Shown here piece by piece: positions 6,768 to 10,452 of a stretch of 10,452 nucleotides of DNA. The position numbers were made by a program, and so were the translations under genes. The stretch is taken from positions 1 to 10,452 of the forward strand of contig JAJZRZ010000016.1 in NCBI GenBank assembly GCA_021850085.1, in the 5' to 3' direction. Within the stretch, counting starts at the first letter, position 1. Every line of letters starts with the position of its first letter. The notes beneath the pieces were generated by a model, which made no database searches, was not told the origin of the DNA, and saw nothing but the letters and a program-made list of their open reading frames with translations. The stretch comes from Actinomycetes bacterium (GTDB lineage Bacteria; Actinomycetota; Coriobacteriia; Anaerosomatales; Anaerosomataceae).

Positions 6768-7915
6768 GATTCTCAACCGCCGCCATCCACGTGGGGCAGG
6801 AGCCCGACACCGCCACCGGTGCGACCATCGTGCCGATATATCAAACCTCGACCTTCACCCAGTCCATGCCGGGCGAGCACTTGGGATACGAGTATTCGCG
6901 CTCCGGAAACCCGACCCGCACCGCACTTGAGAAGGTGCTCGCCGCGCTGGAGGGCGGCGAGCACGGGCTTGCTTTCGCATCCGGGCTTGCGGCAGAGACC
7001 GCAGTGCTCTCGCTCCTTCGGCCCGGCGACCACATCGTGGCCGCAGAGGACCTGTACGGTGGCACGATCCGTCTGCTGAGGCGCATCTTCGAGCCCCTCG
7101 GCATTTCCTCGACCTTCGTGGACGCCGGCTCGCTGGACGCGGTGGAAGCGGCCATCTCGCCTAGCACCCGGATGCTGTGGGTCGAAACGCCCAGCAACCC
7201 GCTCCTCAACATCACCGACATCCGTGGAGCAGCCGCGCTCGCTCACGAAACGGACGCGCTGCTCGTGGTGGACAATACGTTCGCCACCCCGTACCTCCAA
7301 CGCCCGCTTGAATTCGGTGCAGACATCGTCGTTCACAGCACCACGAAGTATGCTGGCGGGCACTCAGACGTCGTCGGCGGTGCGATCGTGACCTCAGATG
7401 AGACGCTCGCCGAGAGAATCGCGTTCTACCAGAATGCAGCCGGTGCCGTTCCCGGCCCCTTCGACTCGTGGCTGGTCCTCCGTGGCCTCAAGACACTTGC
7501 CCTGAGGATGCGGATGCATAGCTCCAATGCTGCCGCTATTGCAGAGAGGCTCGTGGGCGACCCCGCTGTTGACTCGGTCTACTACCCGGGATTGACCACC
7601 CATCCTGCCCACGACCTGGCCGCAGCGCAGATGGACGCCTTCGGTGGAATGGTCTCCGTACGACTCGCCGGCGGCGGTCCCGCAGCACGTGCGTTTCTGG
7701 GCGAACTGAAGCTCTTCTCGCTTGCCGAGAGCCTCGGTGGCGTGGAGTCGCTGGCCAGCCTACCGGCGGCGATGACGCACGCATCCGTGCCCGAGGAGGA
7801 ACGAGCACGACGGGGGATCGACGATGCCTTGATACGCCTGTCTGTCGGCATCGAGGACCTCGAAGATCTTCTCGATGACATGGGTCACGCACTTGAGGCG
7901 ACGCGCCATGTCTAG
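6764..7915 (+). CDS. Cystathionine gamma-lyase / gamma-synthase family PLP enzyme
   Basis: Cys/Met-metabolism PLP enzyme, here most likely splitting cystathionine to cysteine, ammonia and 2-oxobutyrate, with H2S release as a possible side reaction. 383 residues, full length. It starts at ATG 6764, inside the stop of the CBS-like gene. Motifs in order: YEYSRSGNPTR (43-53), FASGLAAETA, DLYGGT with the cofactor-stacking Tyr98, VDNTFATPYLQ (Asp170), the Schiff-base Lys195 in HSTTKYAGGHSD, and SLGGVESLASLP plus RLSVGIED near the end. These are shared by gamma-lyases, gamma-synthases and O-acetylhomoserine sulfhydrylases. The paired CBS-like gene is the main reason for favouring the lyase. The gene's end overlaps the next gene's start by 8 bp. 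Selenocystathionine would be an equally plausible substrate chemically. Confidence 0.92.
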   Translation: MRFSTAAIHVGQEPDTATGATIVPIYQTSTFTQSMPGEHLGYEYSRSGNPTRTALEKVLAALEGGEHGLAFASGLAAETAVLSLLRPGDHIVAAEDLYGGTIRLLRRIFEPLGISSTFVDAGSLDAVEAAISPSTRMLWVETPSNPLLNITDIRGAAALAHETDALLVVDNTFATPYLQRPLEFGADIVVHSTTKYAGGHSDVVGGAIVTSDETLAERIAFYQNAAGAVPGPFDSWLVLRGLKTLALRMRMHSSNAAAIAERLVGDPAVDSVYYPGLTTHPAHDLAAAQMDAFGGMVSVRLAGGGPAARAFLGELKLFSLAESLGGVESLASLPAAMTHASVPEEERARRGIDDALIRLSVGIEDLEDLLDDMGHALEATRHV

Positions 7916-8744
7916 GGGTACCGTAGACCGTGACTACATCTTGGGAACGACGGACCAAGAGACGCTGCGCCTCGGCATCCAGCATGAATCATGGCTACCG
8001 CTCGCCACGGCTTGCTGGGAAAGGGCGGGCGTTTCGCCAGGGCATCGCGTGATCGACGTGGGCGCCGGACCCGGATTCGCGGCCCTTGACCTCGCCGCCA
8101 TCGTCGGGGAATCCGGGCATGTGACGGCCGTCGAGCGCTCGGCCCGGTTCGTCGAGGCCGGTAAGGAGATGGCCCGTGGACGCGGAATCTCCAATATCGA
8201 CTTCCTTGAGCTGGACCTCATGACCGACGAGTTGCCCGCTGGCGCCCATGACGTGGCGTGGTGCCGTTGGGTGGCATCGTTCGTGGACTCACCGGTCACG
8301 CTTGTCGACAAACTGGCTCGCGTCGTGCGTCCGGGCGGCGTAGCCGTCTTCCACGAGTACGCCGACTACGGCTCTTGGCGTTATGCGCCGACCCTGCCGC
8401 TGCTCGACGAGTACATCGGGCGGGTCATGCGCAGTTGGCGGGCCGCTGGAGGAGAACCAGATGTCGCCACGGGAATACCGGCGATGCTGACCGAACGCGG
8501 GTTCTGCATCGAACTGATCGAGCCGCGTGTCTTCTGCGTGGGGCCACGGCATCCGCTGTGGACCTGGATCTCGACGTTCGTGGAATCGAATCTCGGGCGG
8601 CTCGTCGAACTTCAGCAATGCAGCGAGTCGTGGGCTAACTCCGTCCGAGGTGAGCTTAGAAACGCGCAGAACAATCCGGCCGCGCTGATGATCACGCCGA
8701 TGGTGATTGAGATCATCGCCAGAAAGAACAGCAGTTCGGACTAG
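7908..8744 (+). CDS. Class I SAM-dependent methyltransferase
   Basis: Transfers a methyl group from S-adenosylmethionine to an unknown acceptor. 278 residues. The start ATG 7908 overlaps the end of the lyase gene; an upstream in-frame ATG at 7875 lies deep inside that gene. Motif I is VIDVGAGPGF (48-57), with the acidic end of strand 2 at TAVERS (Glu76) and a post-motif LELDLM; WCRWVASFVDSP is the usual motif II region and VRPGGVAVFHE motif III. The N-terminus YILGTTDQETLRLGIQ resembles methyltransferase type 11/12 proteins. It lacks the paired-Cys signature of arsenite methyltransferases, and I see no TPMT-type N-terminus. Coupling to CBS and CGL suggests a thiol, small-molecule or SAM-cycle role, since SAH gives homocysteine, the CBS substrate. 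That link is inference. Confidence 0.85.
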   Translation: MSRGTVDRDYILGTTDQETLRLGIQHESWLPLATACWERAGVSPGHRVIDVGAGPGFAALDLAAIVGESGHVTAVERSARFVEAGKEMARGRGISNIDFLELDLMTDELPAGAHDVAWCRWVASFVDSPVTLVDKLARVVRPGGVAVFHEYADYGSWRYAPTLPLLDEYIGRVMRSWRAAGGEPDVATGIPAMLTERGFCIELIEPRVFCVGPRHPLWTWISTFVESNLGRLVELQQCSESWANSVRGELRNAQNNPAALMITPMVIEIIARKNSSSD

Positions 8745-8760
8745 AAGGGAGTGCACCCGC

Positions 8761-8973
8761 ATGAAGGCTATACACCTCAAGACCCCTGGGCTGATGTGCA
8801 ACAGCTGCACCGCAATCATCGAACGAGCGCTCAGCGGAGTAGATGGAGTCATCAGCGTCACAGCGGACTTCGCGAACGGCACGACGTCGATCTTGTTTGA
8901 TGAGGGTCAGGCCAAGCCTGAGGTGATCCTGTCGGCAGTGACCGCGTCGGGTTTCGAGGTTGAGAACGAGTAA
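8761..8973 (+). CDS. copZ: CopZ-like HMA metallochaperone
   Basis: Small cytosolic carrier of Cu(I) or another soft metal that passes the ion to a P-type ATPase. 70 residues, one complete ferredoxin-like HMA domain. ATG 8761 follows GGGAG nine bases upstream. The metal loop is GLMCNSC with Cys15 and Cys18, followed by the helix TAIIERALSGVDGV and a C-terminal SGFEVE. Met before the first Cys is usual for CopZ. It lies 16 bp after the methyltransferase stop, so it is probably the last gene of the transsulfuration operon. Its intact CxxC contrasts with the putative UxxC of the ATPase HMA domain in the same window. Zn or Hg binding cannot be excluded from sequence. Confidence 0.9.
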   Translation: MKAIHLKTPGLMCNSCTAIIERALSGVDGVISVTADFANGTTSILFDEGQAKPEVILSAVTASGFEVENE

Positions 8974-9030
8974 CCGAGGCCGACTACCCGGTCAATGCAG
9001 CATCCGAAATCGCGCTCCGGAGATGGGCCA

Positions 9031-9070
9031 TTCGGACTCCTGTCCTCAACAGGCAGGGCAGGAGTCCGAA
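9031..9070 (+). terminator. Hairpin after copZ
   Basis: TTCGGACTCCTG (9031-9042) and CAGGAGTCCGAA (9059-9070) form a perfect 12-bp stem with a 16-nt loop that can pair further (CCTC near GAGG-like bases is weak). It lies 57 bp past the copZ stop. There is no U tract, which is common for terminators of high-GC bacteria, so the call rests on stem quality and position. Confidence 0.6.
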
Positions 9071-9085
9071 CCGTGCACATATGCC

Positions 9086-9126
9086 ATGACTTTTGGTGAC
9101 TCCTTCGTGATAGAACCCGAAGAACG
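9086..9126. repeat. Direct repeat copy A
   Basis: Starts ATGACTTTTGGTGA and ends CGAAGAACG. Copy B at 9318-9362 has ATGACTTTCGGTGA and the same CGAAGAACG, with a slightly longer, partly conserved middle. The two copies point the same way and flank the tRNA fragment. Confidence 0.55.
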
Positions 9127-9129
9127 ACA

Positions 9130-9159
9130 CAGGCCAGAGGCGGCTATGCCTCTGACCTG
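9130..9159 (-). terminator. Terminator of the tRNA fragment
   Basis: On the minus strand CAGGTCAGAGGC pairs with GCCTCTGGCCTG (12 bp, one T-G wobble) around the loop ATAGCC, starting 8 bases after the tRNA CCA end. A moderately T-rich stretch (TGTCGTTCTTC) follows. This is the expected position and form for a tRNA-gene terminator, so the original downstream flank of the tRNA is kept here. Confidence 0.65.
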
Positions 9160-9167
9160 CTAAGTTC

Positions 9168-9212
9168 TGGTCGCGGGGACAGGATTTGAACCTGTGACCT
9201 TCGGGTTATGAG
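9168..9212 (-). other. 3' half of a CAT-anticodon (initiator-like) tRNA, probable att site
   Basis: Reading the minus strand, the fragment has the anticodon loop CTCATAA, the stem strand CCCGA, the variable bases AGGTC, the T arm ACAGG-TTCAAAT-CCTGT, the acceptor strand CCCCGCG, discriminator A and CCA. CCCGAAGGTC after the CAT loop matches initiator tRNAs. The tRNA match stops exactly at the 5' end of the anticodon loop: the next bases are TCAAA instead of the expected TCGGG, and no D arm or 5' acceptor strand follows. Tyrosine-recombinase elements commonly integrate in this half and leave such a copy at one end. G at position 72 is unusual for an initiator, which normally mismatches with C1. 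Confidence 0.7.
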
Positions 9213-9317
9213 TTTGATGATGCTACAAGCGGCTGTCGGCGTCTGACCACTGTGAACTGCCTATTCTCTGATTCCGTGGCCGTCTCTCCATTGGTAGCCC
9301 TCACGCTCACGTGCTCA

Positions 9318-9362
9318 ATGACTTTCGGTGATATTTTTGGTGAGCGCGAGAGCCGAAGAACG
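9318..9362. repeat. Direct repeat copy B
   Basis: Second copy of the repeat at 9086-9126. On the minus strand it contains TCACCAAAAA followed by TCACCGAAAG; copy A has one TCACCAAAAG. Three near-identical TCACCRAAA units around a tRNA half resemble arm-type binding sites of an integrase. This interpretation is inference; no integrase gene is in the window. Confidence 0.5.
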
Positions 9363-9376
9363 CCGACGCAACCGAC

Positions 9377-9841
9377 TCAGACCCAGCGGCGAACTGCTGC
9401 CCGATATGCCGCATAGTCTGCGCCGAATTCGAGAGCCAGAGCCCGCTCCTCGGGCACGATCTGGAATCGCGTGAGGTAGGCAACGAAGACCGGGAGAACG
9501 ATGACCGAGAGGGCACTCGTCAGGAACGCTGCCCATCCAAGCAGAATGAGCGCCATGCCCAGGTACATAGGGTTGCGGGTGTATCGGTAGACGCCGGAGA
9601 CCACCAGTGCTGATGCCGCGTCGGGCGTCATAGGATTAACCGTCGTGTGCATCGTGCGAAACGACAAGCCACCGGCAACGATGATGCCCAAGCCCAGGAC
9701 GGCCAAGAGCGCGGCCGTCCCCGCCCGAACAGGAAGCGGCACGCGCAGGGATTGCGAGTAGCCGGAAACAGCCCACATCACAAAGGCGCTGAGCAGCGTG
9801 ACCGCCACCGGGGGTATGCGCAGTTCCAAGGCGCGGCCCAT
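9377..9841 (-). CDS. ICMT/PEMT-family membrane methyltransferase
   Basis: Integral-membrane protein of the isoprenylcysteine carboxyl methyltransferase / phospholipid N-methyltransferase-like group, acting on an unknown substrate at the membrane. 154 residues. ATG 9841 is four bases past the ATPase stop and behind GGTGA; earlier in-frame ATGs (9910, 9877) would overlap the ATPase more deeply. The N-terminal half holds two or three hydrophobic helices. The signature SGVYRYTRNPMYLGM is the SAM-binding G-x-Y-x-x-x-R-H/N-P-x-Y motif, and the C-terminus has VPEERALALEFGADYAAYRAAVRRW with the conserved E-E-x2-L...F-G-x-x-Y-x-x-Y pattern. Small proteins of this kind often neighbour metal ATPase genes. 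It is probably co-transcribed with the ATPase, and the catalytic role is not predictable. Confidence 0.87.
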   Translation of the reverse strand: MGRALELRIPPVAVTLLSAFVMWAVSGYSQSLRVPLPVRAGTAALLAVLGLGIIVAGGLSFRTMHTTVNPMTPDAASALVVSGVYRYTRNPMYLGMALILLGWAAFLTSALSVIVLPVFVAYLTRFQIVPEERALALEFGADYAAYRAAVRRWV

Positions 9842-9845
9842 GACA

Positions 9846-10452
9846 TCACCGGGCCGATGTGCGAGAAGCCCGGTCATATCGCAGCAGCCGCATCCCGTTG
9901 ACCGTGACAACGATGGATGCCCCCATGTCCGCCATGATCGCCATCCACAGCGTCAACCACCCCGGGAACATGAGCAGCAGTGCCAACATCTTTATGCCGA
10001 TGGCGAATGCGATGTTGATCTTGATGGTCCGCAGCGCGGCGCGGCTCAAGCCCACGGTGAACGGTAGTTGGGTCAGGTCATCGGCCATCAATGCGATGTC
10101 GGCCGTTTCGAGGGCCGTGTCCGTCCCCGCGCCGCCCATCGCGATGCCGATCGTTGCCGTGGCGAGTGCGGGAGCATCGTTCACGCCGTCCCCCACCATG
10201 GCGACCTTCCCATACTCACCAAGCAGGCTCGTCACGGCATCAAGCTTGGCCTCCGGGAGCAACTCGGCGCGGAACTCGTCGGTGCCGGCCTGGGATGCGA
10301 TCGCGGCGGCGGCCGCCGGGTTGTCGCCGGTGAGCATGATGGTGTGCTCGATGCCGGATCCCTTCAGAGCCGCCAGCGTCGCACGACTCGTGGAACGGAC
10401 GGCGTCCGCAATACCGATGACGCCCGCGAGCACCCGATCCAGCTGAACCAGC
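9846..10452 (-). CDS. Second Zn/Cd-type P1B ATPase, C-terminal part (partial)
   Basis: C-terminal 201 residues of a heavy-metal exporting P-type ATPase; the 5' part lies beyond the right edge. The visible part has the end of the P domain (GVIGIADAVR, MLTGDNPAAA, and MVGDGVNDAPALATATIGIAMG with the Mg-binding hinge Asp residues). Two C-terminal membrane helices follow. TM7 carries N-x6-I-K-M and TM8 MADMGASIVVTVNGMRLLR. Lys in TM7 and Asp in TM8 mark the Zn/Cd/Pb subgroup (ZntA-like) rather than Cu(I) exporters, which have N/Y and M/S there. It ends RTSAR just before the ICMT gene. It cannot be checked for TGA in an HMA domain because that region is outside. It is separate from the left-edge ATPase: joining the two would leave out the nucleotide-binding domain. 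Confidence 0.93.
   Translation of the reverse strand, partial: LVQLDRVLAGVIGIADAVRSTSRATLAALKGSGIEHTIMLTGDNPAAAAAIASQAGTDEFRAELLPEAKLDAVTSLLGEYGKVAMVGDGVNDAPALATATIGIAMGGAGTDTALETADIALMADDLTQLPFTVGLSRAALRTIKINIAFAIGIKMLALLLMFPGWLTLWMAIMADMGASIVVTVNGMRLLRYDRASRTSAR

Larger units (their letters stand above)
8974..9376. other. Non-coding junction region
   Basis: About 400 bp without a supported gene, between copZ and the ICMT-family gene. It holds the copZ hairpin, a tRNA 3' half with its own terminator on the minus strand, and two copies of a 41-45 bp imperfect direct repeat flanking the tRNA fragment. Short open frames here lack ribosome-binding sites and any recognisable protein features. 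Confidence 0.6.

Noticed and set aside
5928..6776. Minus-strand 282-codon open frame
   Set aside because: It is antisense to the CBS-like gene, with no motif and no RBS; typical of high-GC DNA.
9307..9536. Short minus-strand open frames near the ICMT gene as an integrase remnant
   Set aside because: No tyrosine recombinase R-H-R-Y motif is visible and the frames overlap the ICMT gene in other phases.
1..10452. The two ATPase fragments being one gene across a circular contig
   Set aside because: The left part ends at DKTGTLTE and the right part starts near GVIGIAD, so a direct join would omit the whole nucleotide-binding domain of about 120-130 residues.
1..10452. CRISPR arrays, insertion sequences or rRNA
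   Set aside because: No regularly spaced repeats, transposase motifs or terminal inverted repeats, and no rRNA-like sequence, were seen.

Overview
The window is high-GC, tightly packed bacterial DNA, most likely from an actinobacterial lineage, possibly a Coriobacteriia-like anaerobe. That placement rests only on GC content, codon use, ribosome-binding sites and gene style, and is tentative. The theme is soft-metal handling combined with sulfur-amino-acid metabolism.

Left part (1-2972). A CadA/ZntA-type Zn/Cd/Pb P-type ATPase runs leftward off the window edge. It is divergent from a CadC-type ArsR-family repressor across a short intergenic region filled with TCAA/TTGA inverted repeats. The ATPase frame has one in-frame TGA, exactly at the first cysteine of its N-terminal HMA metal-binding motif (T-[TGA]-L-D-C). 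A well-formed hairpin follows immediately and fits the bacterial SECIS pattern, so I read the protein as a candidate selenoprotein with a UxxC motif. Behind the repressor, on the same strand, is a NifS/IscS-like cysteine desulfurase. A strong hairpin separates it from the convergent operon that follows.

Middle part (3031-5433, minus strand). A three-gene set encodes a small Cys-rich exported or membrane protein, a 507-residue two-TM protein with an extracytoplasmic HMA-like domain and a C-terminal cupredoxin domain, and a shorter secreted or anchored cupredoxin closely related to that C-terminal domain. They look like envelope metal-binding proteins. A 350-bp divergent intergenic region with hairpins follows.

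Right-middle (5784-8973, plus strand). Cystathionine beta-synthase-like and cystathionine gamma-lyase-like enzymes (reverse transsulfuration, with possible H2S release) overlap by ATGA. The lyase gene overlaps a class I SAM-dependent methyltransferase gene, and a CopZ-like HMA chaperone with an intact CxxC closes the operon, followed by a 12-bp hairpin.

Right end (8974-10452). A non-coding stretch holds the 3' half of a tRNA reading CAT (initiator-like) with its own terminator, cut exactly at the anticodon loop and flanked by imperfect direct repeats. This looks like an attachment-site junction of an integrated element lying to the right. Beyond it, on the minus strand, are an ICMT-family membrane methyltransferase and the C-terminal part of a second Zn/Cd-type P-type ATPase that enters from the right edge.

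Taken together, the genes plausibly export and buffer metal (two ATPases, CopZ, cupredoxins), sense it (CadC) and mobilise sulfur or selenium (desulfurase, CBS, CGL). The functional link between these parts is inference.
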